This document shows, one piece after another, positions 36,018 through 44,980 of a DNA stretch of 64,000 nucleotides. The notes under the pieces were generated by a model that did no database searches, had not been told where the DNA came from, and saw only the letters and a program-made list of their open reading frames with translations. Origin of the DNA: an uncultured Oligoflexales bacterium (GTDB taxonomy: Bacteria > Bdellovibrionota_B > Oligoflexia > Oligoflexales > JAPPIL01); the NCBI GenBank assembly GCA_958296095.1, contig OY282434.1, forward strand, positions 682,001 through 746,000, read 5' to 3'. The position numbers and the translations under genes are program-made. How positions within the stretch are numbered: the first letter of the stretch is position 1; each line of letters opens with the position of its first letter.

Positions 36018-37085
36018 ATGGCTATGCCTGAACCAATTGCCACCCGCAAGGAACAGCACATCGATCTCTGTGCCAGCCAAGATGTTGAGGCGACCGATGG
36101 CGGCACTGGGTTTGCGCAGTTAAGCTTCTGTCCTCGCACCCTGCCCGAACTGGATTGGCACGAACTCGATACGCGGGCAACTTTGTGTGGACGTAGCTTT
36201 GCCGCGCCGTTCATCATCAGCGGCATGACCTTCGGCGTGGAACGTGGCGCGATCATTAACCGCAACTTAGCGCGCTGCGCGGCACACCACAACATTCCGA
36301 TGGGAGTTGGATCGCAACGCATTGCCCTTGAAAACCCAGAGCTTGGCCGCACCAACAACCCACGCCTGCACGCTCCCGATATATTTCTACTCGCCAATCT
36401 TGGTATCTCGCATTTGCAACGCGACCTCTGTATGCGTGCCGTGGAGATGATCGAGGCTGACGCGCTTGCCATCCATCTCAATGTCATGCAGGAACTCATA
36501 CAACCTGAAGGCAGTCGTAATTTTCGGGGCGTTTTGCAACAACTAAGCGAGCTGGCGCAAAATTTTCCCGTGCCCATCATCGTCAAAGAAGTCGGCTTCG
36601 GCATCGACGTGCAGACTGCCACCCGCTTGTTTGAGAACGGGGTTGCTGCCCTTGATGTCGGTGGCCAGGGCGGCACGTCCTGGAGTTGGGTTGAAGGTCT
36701 GCGCAGCGCGGACGACGAGACACGCCAGCTAGCACGAGCGTTTCGCAACTGGGGCATTCCTACCGCCTACAACACGGCAGTATTGCGGGAGGCTTTGCCA
36801 CACTGCCCTTTGCTTGCCACTGGTGGGGTGCGTGATGGACTGACCGCGGCGAAAGCACTGGCACTGGGGGCTGATATGGTTGGCTTGGGCCTGCCACTAC
36901 TGAAAGCCGCACTGGTCAGCGATGTGGAAGCGATCAAGGTTATGGATGGTTTTATCCGAGGACTGAAGGTTACGATGCTGAGCACTGGTAACCGCAAGCT
37001 GGCGACGTTGCCAGCTTCCCTCTGTCTTGACGCACCTTATCGTGATAGATTCGGGCAACTTATGCACGGGCGAAGCAAACAATGA
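36018..37085 (+). CDS. fni: Isopentenyl-diphosphate delta-isomerase, type 2 (FMN-dependent)
   Basis: Interconverts isopentenyl and dimethylallyl diphosphate using FMN and NADPH. Family motifs: ATRKEQHIDLC at the start, FIISGMTFGVERGAIINRNLA, GVGSQRIALENPE, LAIHLNVMQELIQPEG, IIVKEVGFGI, DVGGQGGTSWSW and the C-terminal LATGGVRDGLTAAKALALGAD phosphate-binding part. About 355 residues. No clear ribosome site precedes ATG 36018 (ATG 36024 is also possible). Its stop overlaps mvaA (ATGA): together they show a mevalonate-route isoprenoid pathway, at least in part. Confidence 0.93.
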   Translation: MAMPEPIATRKEQHIDLCASQDVEATDGGTGFAQLSFCPRTLPELDWHELDTRATLCGRSFAAPFIISGMTFGVERGAIINRNLARCAAHHNIPMGVGSQRIALENPELGRTNNPRLHAPDIFLLANLGISHLQRDLCMRAVEMIEADALAIHLNVMQELIQPEGSRNFRGVLQQLSELAQNFPVPIIVKEVGFGIDVQTATRLFENGVAALDVGGQGGTSWSWVEGLRSADDETRQLARAFRNWGIPTAYNTAVLREALPHCPLLATGGVRDGLTAAKALALGADMVGLGLPLLKAALVSDVEAIKVMDGFIRGLKVTMLSTGNRKLATLPASLCLDAPYRDRFGQLMHGRSKQ

Positions 37086-38305
37086 AACATCGTTGGACGG
37101 CGCGGGCCGGGCAACGGCGGCGACAGTTTTCGTCACGGCTGCCAGGCTTTTATCAGTTGCCGTTGCGGGAACGCACGCGCATCGCAGCTTGCGCGGGTGA
37201 GCTGTCAACCACCGAGACACAAAGCCTAGAAAACTACGGCAGCATTGCCAGAGAATTGACCGACACCTTCATCGAGAATGCCATCGGTACCTACAGTTTG
37301 CCGCTGGGGATTGCCACTAACTTTCTTATCAACGGCTGTGAATATTTGCTGCCCATGGTCGTCGAAGAGACCAGCGTGTTGGCGGCAGCCAGTCATGCGG
37401 CGAAGATCGTGCGGCGCGGTGGAGGGTTCAGTTCGCAGAGCACCGAGCCGATTATGACTGGGCAGATTCAGCTATTTCTCAAGGAGAGCTGTGCCTTTGA
37501 TGCCATTTTGACCGCCCACCGTGAGCAATTGCTGGCGACTGCCAACGCGGGACAGGAACGGCTAGTGGCACGCGGCGGCGGCGTGTGCGATCTCGATTGG
37601 AAATATATCCAGCCACTCGCAGTGCTGATCGTGCATGTGCATGTCAACAGCGGTAATGCTATGGGGGCAAACATCGTCAACACCATCTGCGAACGCATGT
37701 CGGCACAACTGCTCGAACTGCTGCCGTGCGAGGTCGGCTTGCAGATTCTCACCAACCTCAACGACCGTCGTCGTGTGCGGGCTGTCTGTGAAATTCCTGC
37801 CGAGGATCTGTCCTGCCCGCGTTTTCGCGGTAGCGCAATCATCGATCGCATCGTGCGTGCGCATCAGTTTGCTTGTCATGACCCCTACCGCGCGGCCACC
37901 AACAACAAGGGCATCATGAACGGCATCGACGCAGTAGTCATCGCTACGGGCAACGATTGGCGTGCTGTAGAAGCGGGGGCACATGCCTATGCGGGGCGTA
38001 ACGGCAGCTATCAACCCCTGGCTCAATGGAGCAAACTCGGGCGCGACTGTCTGCGCGGCGAATTAGAACTGCCGCTCGCGGTGGGCACGGTCGGTGGCGT
38101 GACTAAGTTACATCCCGCGGCCCGCGCCGCCCTGAAAATTCTCGGCAAGCCCACCGCGCAAGAGCTCGCAGAAATTATCTGCTGCGCGGGTCTAGGACAA
38201 AACCTCGCCGCCTTGCGCGCCTTGAGCAGCGAAGGCATCCAGCGTGGCCACATGAGCTTGCATCGCAACAACCTACACCAACACCGAGCTGTGCCGCACA
38301 GCTAG
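37082..38305 (+). CDS. mvaA: Hydroxymethylglutaryl-CoA reductase, class II
   Basis: Interconverts HMG-CoA and mevalonate. The class II enzyme features are visible: catalytic Glu in ENAIG (E65), the NAMGANIVNT nucleotide-binding stretch at about 193, catalytic Lys in TNNKGIMNG (K276) and the C-terminal His in RGHMSLHRNN (H390). The 407 residues are slightly short for the class but complete. Coupled to fni by ATGA. Class II enzymes can work in either direction; pairing with IPP isomerase points to biosynthesis. The rest of the mevalonate pathway is not in the window. Confidence 0.93.
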   Translation: MKHRWTARAGQRRRQFSSRLPGFYQLPLRERTRIAACAGELSTTETQSLENYGSIARELTDTFIENAIGTYSLPLGIATNFLINGCEYLLPMVVEETSVLAAASHAAKIVRRGGGFSSQSTEPIMTGQIQLFLKESCAFDAILTAHREQLLATANAGQERLVARGGGVCDLDWKYIQPLAVLIVHVHVNSGNAMGANIVNTICERMSAQLLELLPCEVGLQILTNLNDRRRVRAVCEIPAEDLSCPRFRGSAIIDRIVRAHQFACHDPYRAATNNKGIMNGIDAVVIATGNDWRAVEAGAHAYAGRNGSYQPLAQWSKLGRDCLRGELELPLAVGTVGGVTKLHPAARAALKILGKPTAQELAEIICCAGLGQNLAALRALSSEGIQRGHMSLHRNNLHQHRAVPHS

Positions 38306-38551
38306 TCTCTTTATTACTCCCCACGTTCGTGTCTTACCTCAGCCTTAGGCGTCGCTTGAGAGACTGCCTAGTTTTTTTTAGTGTTCACAAAACCAGAGCT
38401 TAAGCCAACTACCCCTGCAAGCTATAAGCTAGTAGTTTTATTGCAAAAATTTAATAAATTTTTACGAATTAATAAATATCTAAAGCAAAAAAAAAACGGA
38501 CGATGAGTTTATGCGGAAGCGAAGTTTATTTTTTGTAAAGTAGGTGATGCA
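38306..38551. other. AT-rich intergenic region before the cysteine-rich prepilin gene
   Basis: About 245 bases, markedly AT-rich from 38435 to 38500, with no dispersed repeat. It probably holds the promoter of the prepilin gene, but I cannot single out convincing -35/-10 boxes among many candidates. No clear terminator for mvaA. Confidence 0.4.
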
Positions 38552-40345
38552 GTGTGCCGAACGAGAGTTGCAGGTTTTAGTCTCGTCGAGCTGATGGTGG
38601 CGATCGGTATCGTTGGCATTTTAGTAACGCTAGCTTGGCCACGTTACCATGCCTTTATGGTGCAGTCACGCCGCGGGGAGGCGAAGAGTAATTTATCGCA
38701 CATAGTATCTTTGCAGGCAGCGTATAAGATCGATCATTTCAAATACTACTATGGTGACCCTATGACTGGCATGAACGGCATTGGCTACCGAGATGGCAGA
38801 GGTCGCACGGGACAACATCCCTGTGCCCCCGACGAAGAGCTTGATCAAGGGTTATGCAATCATCTCGGCTTTCAACCTGAGTCGGTTCGCACTCTGCGTT
38901 ATCTCTATCGGCTGGCCGACGGCGGGATGCGAGTCGTGGCGGGTGCGGCATCTGATGCCGATCAACGTTGGATATATCCTGACTGCAGGGGGATCGGTAC
39001 GGTTGAATGTGGGGCAAACAGCGGTGATGTGGTGGCTATGAATGTCAACGGCAGGCCCGAAGTCTGCCGTAATATCACCAAGCACTGCCCTCCGAGCAGT
39101 GGGGGAGGTGGGGGAGCTCCCTTGCCGCCTATCTTCACACCCCCCAGCACGCCGACCATAACCTGTGATACGGCGGTACAATGCTGTCCCGATGGCCCCA
39201 CAGGAGCGGCGGTAACTACTTGCACTAGAGGTGGCGGCTGGAGCTTCGATGCCAGTAAGACCCCCAGCAGTGATGGCTGCTGTGCGTGCAACACGAGCTG
39301 TCCCGGTGCTAACGAATATCGCGGCTCTGATTGCGTGTGCCACCCAACGCCTCCACCTCCTCCACCTCCTCCAGGCACGCCGACCACAACCTGTGATACG
39401 GCGACGCAATGCTGTCCCGATGGCCCCACGGGAGCGGCGGTAACTACCTGCACTAAAGGTGGCGGCTGGAGCTTCGATGCCAGTGCGGCCGATTGTTGCA
39501 AGTGCTCCCTCAGTTGTAAGAAGGGGGAATGGTTGTCGGAAGAGTGCGAGTGCAGAGCCTGTGCTACCTGCAGTGGCTACCAAGTTCATACTACCAAGGG
39601 ATCGTGCGTCTGTGCCTGTGATAAAACGGAGCAAGAGGCGTGCGAAGATCGGGAGCTGAGCTGGGGAGCTTCCTGTGATTGCAGCTCACTCAACCCTAAC
39701 TATGCCTGGTCAAAGTTCGGTGATTGCTATTACATTTGCTCCTGCAATGTGGCTGTCGCACAGGAAACTTGTAAGCGCATGACGGGGGGAACATACACAC
39801 TCAATCTAACTGATTGTGAGTGTGAACAAACAATTGATGACCCGTGTGATCCAAGCGCAGAGTGTTGCACTGGGACCAGACCTACGATAGCTAGTGACTG
39901 TGCCTCAGGCAAGGCTCTACGTCCATTTCCTAACTGTTGCACCAATGTCAGCGGGCTTAACATACTGACGGTACGCGCGGCCTGCATTCTGACTACGGTG
40001 CACAGTTTACGCCCGACAGACAAAGGAGGTGACAGTGGGATAAAGTATGACGGGTTGCGAGAGGCATGTGGCAGTAGCCTAGCCACCCTGTCAAGCATCG
40101 ATACTGTAAGTGATATTGCCGCCGAATGTGCCATGAATAGCGTGGGGATAGTTCCATCTATAGAGAGTATGTATACCTGTATTAAAAACAATACACATCG
40201 GACAAACCAATCTATGTCAGCAGTTAGAAGTCTTGCCAATACCTTGATGGGCGACATACACAACACTGGATGCAACATAACAGGAAATACCGCACAAATA
40301 GCAAGGGAGCCGAACCAATGTACTCTCAACATACCGCCACGGTGA
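38552..40345 (+). CDS. Type IV prepilin-like protein with long cysteine-rich C-terminal region
   Basis: A 597-residue protein. Residues 1-8 are a short leader, cut at G|FSLVE (Glu at +5), followed by the pilin helix and a normal minor-pilin head with EAKSNLSHIVSLQAAYKIDHFKYYYG. From about residue 185 it changes: a Gly/Pro linker, two near-identical modules (CDTAVQCCPDGPTGAAVTT... and CDTATQCCPDGPTGAAVTT...) separated by a poly-proline run, then further Cys-rich segments of EGF-like spacing. The tail holds about ten more cysteines. A pilus tip or adhesin subunit rich in disulfides is plausible. Starts GTG; its end overlaps the next lipoprotein gene by 28 bases. Confidence 0.82.
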   Translation: MCRTRVAGFSLVELMVAIGIVGILVTLAWPRYHAFMVQSRRGEAKSNLSHIVSLQAAYKIDHFKYYYGDPMTGMNGIGYRDGRGRTGQHPCAPDEELDQGLCNHLGFQPESVRTLRYLYRLADGGMRVVAGAASDADQRWIYPDCRGIGTVECGANSGDVVAMNVNGRPEVCRNITKHCPPSSGGGGGAPLPPIFTPPSTPTITCDTAVQCCPDGPTGAAVTTCTRGGGWSFDASKTPSSDGCCACNTSCPGANEYRGSDCVCHPTPPPPPPPPGTPTTTCDTATQCCPDGPTGAAVTTCTKGGGWSFDASAADCCKCSLSCKKGEWLSEECECRACATCSGYQVHTTKGSCVCACDKTEQEACEDRELSWGASCDCSSLNPNYAWSKFGDCYYICSCNVAVAQETCKRMTGGTYTLNLTDCECEQTIDDPCDPSAECCTGTRPTIASDCASGKALRPFPNCCTNVSGLNILTVRAACILTTVHSLRPTDKGGDSGIKYDGLREACGSSLATLSSIDTVSDIAAECAMNSVGIVPSIESMYTCIKNNTHRTNQSMSAVRSLANTLMGDIHNTGCNITGNTAQIAREPNQCTLNIPPR

Positions 40346-41421
40346 ACGCTAAGCTAATGGTGGCCATCGTCCTGCTCAGCGGATGCATTGTCAGGCAACC
40401 TGCTAGTCGGGATAAATTTTCAGCACTTGAACATACTAGCGGCGTACAGTTCAATCTGCTCATTCGTAAAATCGACAAGAAGCACTGGACAATCGGCTAC
40501 CGTTACAGCGCTGATTGTCCACCTGAGGCGCGCCAGAACAGCAAACAACTGAAGGAGGCGATTACCACGGCACTACGGACCTGGCTACAGCCGTTGCAGG
40601 AGATGCAGCCAGCCCGTCCGATCACCGATGACTTTCGTTATCAGCTACAACCTGACTTCGACGGCGACCGGTTTAGCGACCCCGCAGGACGGAAGGCGGT
40701 GGATACGCGGATAACGTTTGAATGCCAACAAGGCCGTTCAACTACGACGGTTGGTCGGGCAAGCCCACCTGATATCTACATGCGAAGAGGTACTAAAATT
40801 ACTTTGGGGTTGGTTGCTGCACTAACCCATGAACTGGGGCATGCGTTCGGCTTAGGCGATACCTACCTTCGCGATATATTTGTCAGTACTGGTGGCTTAA
40901 AGCAAACTGCGGGCACCCAGCCACCATCTAAGATGTCTGGACTACTAGGAATCAGTGAAGACGACAGAAAGGGCATCCTGTGGCTCTACAAGCGTTTTCA
41001 CGAGGGGTTAGCGCTCGAAGACTGCTTTTTTCCCGATTACGTGTTCGAGGAATCGCCGCGCGGTTGTATACCTAAGTATCCGTTCATCTTCGAGGTTAAG
41101 CACGGGCATGCCAAGTATGCCATACAGATGCTTGATGAAGACCCCAAGATTGATGTCAACGCTCAGGATGCGGGCGGATTTACCGCGCTGCACTACGCTG
41201 TCATGTATGAAGAGGAGGGAGTCGTGACAGAGTTACTCGCCCACAAGGGCATCAAGCCGTTTCTGCGGGATAAGCGCGGCCGCAGTGCCCTCGCTCTGGC
41301 GCGCGAGGCTAAGCTCGACCGCATGATCGCGTTGTTGCTCAAACATCCGCTGACGCTATCCGTCGGTGCCCGCGGCAAAAAACCAGTCATGTGGGGAGAG
41401 ATGAAGCAAGGGCAGCACTGA
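40318..41421 (+). CDS. Lipoprotein zinc metalloprotease with ankyrin repeats, paralogue of 20980
   Basis: A 367-residue predicted lipoprotein (lipobox LLSGC). HELGHAFGLGD at residues 171-181 is an HExxHxxGxxD metzincin-like zinc site, SKMSGLLG a likely Met-turn, and DDRKGILWLYKRF follows. The CxPDYVFEESPRGCIPKYPFIFEV stretch after the protease domain is shared with the 20980 protein (GEYRYEESTKGCVPIYPVIFAV), so the two are true paralogues. It has only about two ankyrin repeats (GFTALHYAVMYEE, GRSALALAREA). Start ATG 40318 behind AGGGAG, inside the prepilin gene, which implies co-expression with the prepilin. Confidence 0.82.
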   Translation: MYSQHTATVNAKLMVAIVLLSGCIVRQPASRDKFSALEHTSGVQFNLLIRKIDKKHWTIGYRYSADCPPEARQNSKQLKEAITTALRTWLQPLQEMQPARPITDDFRYQLQPDFDGDRFSDPAGRKAVDTRITFECQQGRSTTTVGRASPPDIYMRRGTKITLGLVAALTHELGHAFGLGDTYLRDIFVSTGGLKQTAGTQPPSKMSGLLGISEDDRKGILWLYKRFHEGLALEDCFFPDYVFEESPRGCIPKYPFIFEVKHGHAKYAIQMLDEDPKIDVNAQDAGGFTALHYAVMYEEEGVVTELLAHKGIKPFLRDKRGRSALALAREAKLDRMIALLLKHPLTLSVGARGKKPVMWGEMKQGQH

Positions 41422-41880
41422 GGGTGGAGGCAACCGCGAGAAGGCTTGGGGGCAAGGACACCACTTAGCCCAAACCTCCGTTATCTTGGCGAGGCGCAGC
41501 CCTACCGAGAAACTCCCCACGAATATGTATAAGCACATGCCTTGTGCAAAAAAATAACCTGGTTGCAGTATTGGCAATATCTGCGGTCGTTTTCGTACGG
41601 CCTCGCCCCGCCCTTCATGGAGCTCTCGGTAGGCAAGCCTGCACGCGACCACGAGAAGCCTGAGAGCAAGCCTCAACGCAGTAGCAAGATGCCTGAGAGC
41701 AAAAAGCGAGCTAGGAAGCGAGCGATACAAAAAGCAGCGTAGCGAGCGAAGCGAGCTAGGAAGCGAGCGTTACAAAAAAGCCTCGCAGAGCAAGAGCGAA
41801 AAAAACCTAAGGTTGCCGACAGTTAGTTACGATAAGCCTGGCGTGCAGTTGCCTGATTAATGCTCAGCGAGGGAGTCACG
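41422..41880 (-). repeat. Dispersed repeat block, minus orientation
   Basis: One structured element on the minus strand (about 41480-41640, right arm first), then 33-bp units and a GCGAGC-rich tract (41700-41790). It starts within 20 bases of the protease stop and is antisense to both flanking genes. The last 80 bases (41800-41880) are unique and should hold the promoter and ribosome site of the next gene. Confidence 0.82.
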
Positions 41881-43137
41881 ATGAGAGTAGCGCTGACTTT
41901 GGCTCTTGCCACCCTGTTGTGGCAATGCAAGCTAAACCGTGTCGGAGAGACGAGCGTCGCGCAATCGATCGGCGCGGCAGATGATGCCTTGAAGGTTGCT
42001 GTCAACTACATCGGCGATCGGGCCTGCGTGCAGTACTGGCAGGAAAAAGGCGATGCTGACCATGGTCATATTGTCGTCGCCAACAACAGGAGCATGGCCA
42101 GTCAGATTGTGACGCACGAGCTCGACGGCCCCAACGGGGAGCTGATTAGCGAGGAGTATCGTGCCTCTTCACCGCGCAGAAAACACCTGCTACTCTCTGG
42201 TGATCGTTTTTTTGCCAAGTATCGTAGCAAGGGCAGCCCCCTCGACATGCAAACGATCGCAGACAACTGCCGTCGCTTGGTGTTGAGTGTCGATTCCGAC
42301 AGGCCGCCAACGATTAGTTTTAAAGAAGGTTTCGCGGTGCAAGATCAACTAGCGGGGCTGGAAAAAATGGCTGAGCACAGAACATTCACATGTCTCGAAC
42401 AAGCACCCTTTTGCGCTTTCAAGTGTACAGCCATGGCCAATTGCCCTAACAAAAAAAGATACTTTACCCTCATCTGGCCTGACAAAAACACCGGCAAAGT
42501 GCAGGCTCTGGTGCGGTGGGAGGATCGGGGAAAAAGAGATAGCAGCAATATCACCATTCCCCATCTCACCTACACAGGTGATGCACCCGCGATGTTTATA
42601 TTTATACCACCGAGGTCGCCGCTGCCTGACGAGGACGATATACAAGTGCCAGGCGGGACACCTACTCCGTCACCTGAACCACCAATAAAGGTGCTTACGA
42701 CACAAGAGGCTGAGGTCACTATCTCGGCAGCCGAGCGGATTGCAGACAGCGATACTGCCGAGATAACGTTGCAGTTCACCGCCCGCGAAGACATCCGACG
42801 CGGCTTGGCAGGCTATGCACGCGTTGCGGTCTCTGCGCTGAATCCCTATCGCTTTGCTGTCCTCCCCGAGGATTTTTCTGCTCCTTTAGATCTGCATCCG
42901 CCCAGTTTTTCAAGCCAAAAGCTCTATTCAGGCAAAAGGTTTTTCGAGATGCTGGTCTTGGACGATAACTGGACCGTAGGTGAAAAGCTCACAATGAAAT
43001 TTATATTGCAATTGGACGAAAAAGAAACAGCTACTTTCAGGGTGAAGTTTAAAAAACCGACCTGGCTAAGCCAATGGAAATTTTTCAAAAAAAGTGGTGG
43101 CAGCACATATCTGAAGGTGAAAGTCACCAAGCACTAG
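41881..43137 (+). CDS. Predicted lipoprotein, unknown function
   Basis: A 418-residue lipoprotein (MRVALTLALATLLWQC). The N-terminal half has scattered cysteines (FTCLEQAPFCAFKCTAMANC); then comes a Pro-rich linker (PGGTPTPSPEPP). The C-terminal half looks like a beta-sandwich domain (TISAAERIADSDTAEITLQF). A two-domain surface protein with a proline hinge is suggested. Start ATG 41881 after GAGGGAG. No family recognised. It lies between two repeat blocks. Confidence 0.7.
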   Translation: MRVALTLALATLLWQCKLNRVGETSVAQSIGAADDALKVAVNYIGDRACVQYWQEKGDADHGHIVVANNRSMASQIVTHELDGPNGELISEEYRASSPRRKHLLLSGDRFFAKYRSKGSPLDMQTIADNCRRLVLSVDSDRPPTISFKEGFAVQDQLAGLEKMAEHRTFTCLEQAPFCAFKCTAMANCPNKKRYFTLIWPDKNTGKVQALVRWEDRGKRDSSNITIPHLTYTGDAPAMFIFIPPRSPLPDEDDIQVPGGTPTPSPEPPIKVLTTQEAEVTISAAERIADSDTAEITLQFTAREDIRRGLAGYARVAVSALNPYRFAVLPEDFSAPLDLHPPSFSSQKLYSGKRFFEMLVLDDNWTVGEKLTMKFILQLDEKETATFRVKFKKPTWLSQWKFFKKSGGSTYLKVKVTKH

Positions 43138-43764
43138 CTGAGCCTACGCTGCACTGCGCCGTGGCGCGCTACGCGCTGCGCTACGCTGCGCTGCGACTCC
43201 TTGTAACGCTCGCTTCCTAGCTCGCTTCGCTCGCTACGCTGCTTTTTGTATCGCTCGCTTCCTAGCTCGCTCCTTGCGCTCTGATCTCCCTGTATTGCAT
43301 TCAGGCTTGCCTGCTAGCCCCTTTGCTTGCCCCCAAACCTCTTGGCTGTCGCGTTGAGACTTGCCCACCAAGAGCTCCATGAACGGCACGGGGAGACCGT
43401 TCGCTGCGCTACGGCTTTCTGCAACGCTCGCTTGCTAGCTCGCTGCTTGCTCTCAGACCTCTCGTTACTGCCCTCAGGCCTTTCGGCTGTTGCGTTCAGG
43501 CTTGCCTACCGAGAGCTCCATGAAGGGCGCGGTGAGGCCGTACGAAAACTCGCACCACAAATACTGCCAATACTGTCGTTAGATTATTTTTTTGCACAAG
43601 GTATGTGCCACACCTATCTCAAGGGCGAGTTTCTCGGTAGGGCTGCACCGTGCCAAGACAACGGAGGTTTGTGCTAAGTGGTGTCCTTGCCCCCAAGTTT
43701 CTCGGTAGGCCTGCACCGTGCCAAGATAACGGAGGTTTGTGCTAAGTAGGGTCTGTGCTCCTCT
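43138..43764 (+). repeat. Dispersed repeat block, plus orientation
   Basis: GCTCGC-rich tracts (43200-43275), 33-bp units and a complete structured element at 43505-43641. In that copy the inner stem is AACTCGC (43547-43553) with GCGAGTT (43625-43631), a third variant of the pair. The stretch 43307-43406 is nearly the same as 55670-55770. The right-end motif (CCGTGCCAAGA.AACGGAGG) is repeated twice at the end of the block. Confidence 0.83.
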
Positions 43765-43814
43765 CTTTGCTCCCCCCACCCCCCATGTCAACATGGGGGG
43801 TGGGGGGAGCAAAG
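43765..43814. repeat. Perfect 24-bp inverted repeat with G-runs
   Basis: A perfect palindrome: arm 43765-43788 (CTTTGC, TCCCCCC, A, CCCCCC, ATGT), two-base centre CA, arm 43791-43814. The plus strand right arm carries G6-T-G6, so it could form a very stable hairpin or contribute to G-quadruplex DNA. It lies 58 bases before the start of the LptF/G-type gene and is not followed by a T-run. Confidence 0.9.
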
Positions 43815-43871
43815 AATCCCCCCCTCTCGTCTTAATGCGTGCAAAAGGCTATGCTGGTTGTGGAGGTAAGG

Positions 43872-44948
43872 GTGCGGTTATTTTTCTATATTTTCAAACG
43901 TTACTGCGGCTATGCACTGGCAGTTGTCGCCCTGTGCTTGTTCTTGTTCATTTTTTTTGATTTCAGCCATCGAGCACGGGTGTTTTTCAGCAAAGTCGAG
44001 CCACCGTCGTTGGACATTGCCCTGTTTTACTTTTATCAGCTGCCGTTTATGGTCGTGCAGGCCTTGCCAGTTGCAGCCTTGCTAGCTGCCGTGCTGACGA
44101 TGTTGGTATTGGGACGCAACCACGAGATCACTGCCATGCGCGCCGCAGGGGCCGGGCCGCTACTCTTGTGCGCTCCGCTGCTGGCAGGGGGTGTGTTGTG
44201 CAGCGCGCTCGGCTGCTTTGCTGGCGAGTGGCTCGTGCCCGTCAGTGCCGAAAAAATGCGGCGTTTAGAAGCACAGATGGCGGGAGGCACACAGTACCGC
44301 CGTGACGAGCATGTCTGGCTGAAGAACGGCAATATGATTTTCCGTTACCGAACTTACGACCCCTATCGCCAACGCCTGCTGGGGTTGAAGCAGATACACC
44401 TGCGGGATGATTTCGGGGTAAAAACTATTACCACCGCGGCCCAAGCCGATTATCGCGGCAAAGACTGGCTACTGCACGAGACACAGGTGAGACACTACGA
44501 CCACCGTGGCTTGCTAGTGCGAGCTGAGAAGAGAGAACAGCACGTGGCTGAGTTGCCGTTCAAACTCGCCTGGCTACAGCGTGAACAACGCCAAGCACTG
44601 GAGCTGCGACGTGCTGAACTCCAGCAGCTGATCGTCTCGCGGCACGCGCGCGGCGAAAACACGCTTGCCCAGCAGGTGGACTTGCATTTGAAAATCGCCT
44701 ACCCGTGTGCCGCACTGTTCGTGGTCTTGCTGGGCTTGCGCTTTGGCTTCGTCTACCAACGGCGTGCCTTGCAAGGTGTGCTGGCAACATTTGCCATCGG
44801 CTTTACCTACTGGCTAGTGCTCGGTATTTGTACGGCACTGGGACGTGTAGGTGCAGTCAATCCGTTCGCCGCTGCCTGGCTGGCAAACGCCCTGCTACTG
44901 CTCTACTGTATGTGGTCAATGCGCCCAGTGTTCCGTCAGCAGGATTGA
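43872..44948 (+). CDS. LPS export permease, LptF/LptG family
   Basis: A 358-residue inner membrane protein of the YjgP/YjgQ family that, with LptB, extracts LPS from the inner membrane. Layout: helices at about 8-30, 45-75 and 90-115 (with the ITAMRAAGAG turn), a periplasmic beta-jellyroll domain (about 125-260) and three C-terminal helices. I choose GTG 43872, five bases after GGAGG, giving the typical MRLFFYIFKRY start; GTG 43839 and ATG 43851 are alternatives. LptF versus LptG cannot be told from this alone. Confidence 0.85.
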   Translation: MRLFFYIFKRYCGYALAVVALCLFLFIFFDFSHRARVFFSKVEPPSLDIALFYFYQLPFMVVQALPVAALLAAVLTMLVLGRNHEITAMRAAGAGPLLLCAPLLAGGVLCSALGCFAGEWLVPVSAEKMRRLEAQMAGGTQYRRDEHVWLKNGNMIFRYRTYDPYRQRLLGLKQIHLRDDFGVKTITTAAQADYRGKDWLLHETQVRHYDHRGLLVRAEKREQHVAELPFKLAWLQREQRQALELRRAELQQLIVSRHARGENTLAQQVDLHLKIAYPCAALFVVLLGLRFGFVYQRRALQGVLATFAIGFTYWLVLGICTALGRVGAVNPFAAAWLANALLLLYCMWSMRPVFRQQD

Positions 44949-44980
44949 ATACTACGATCTCTTTTGTTATCTTAGCGACC

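Noticed and set aside
38852-39634. 260-codon minus-strand open frame within the prepilin gene
   Set aside because: Antisense shadow of the Cys-rich modules; its internal repetition mirrors that of the real gene.
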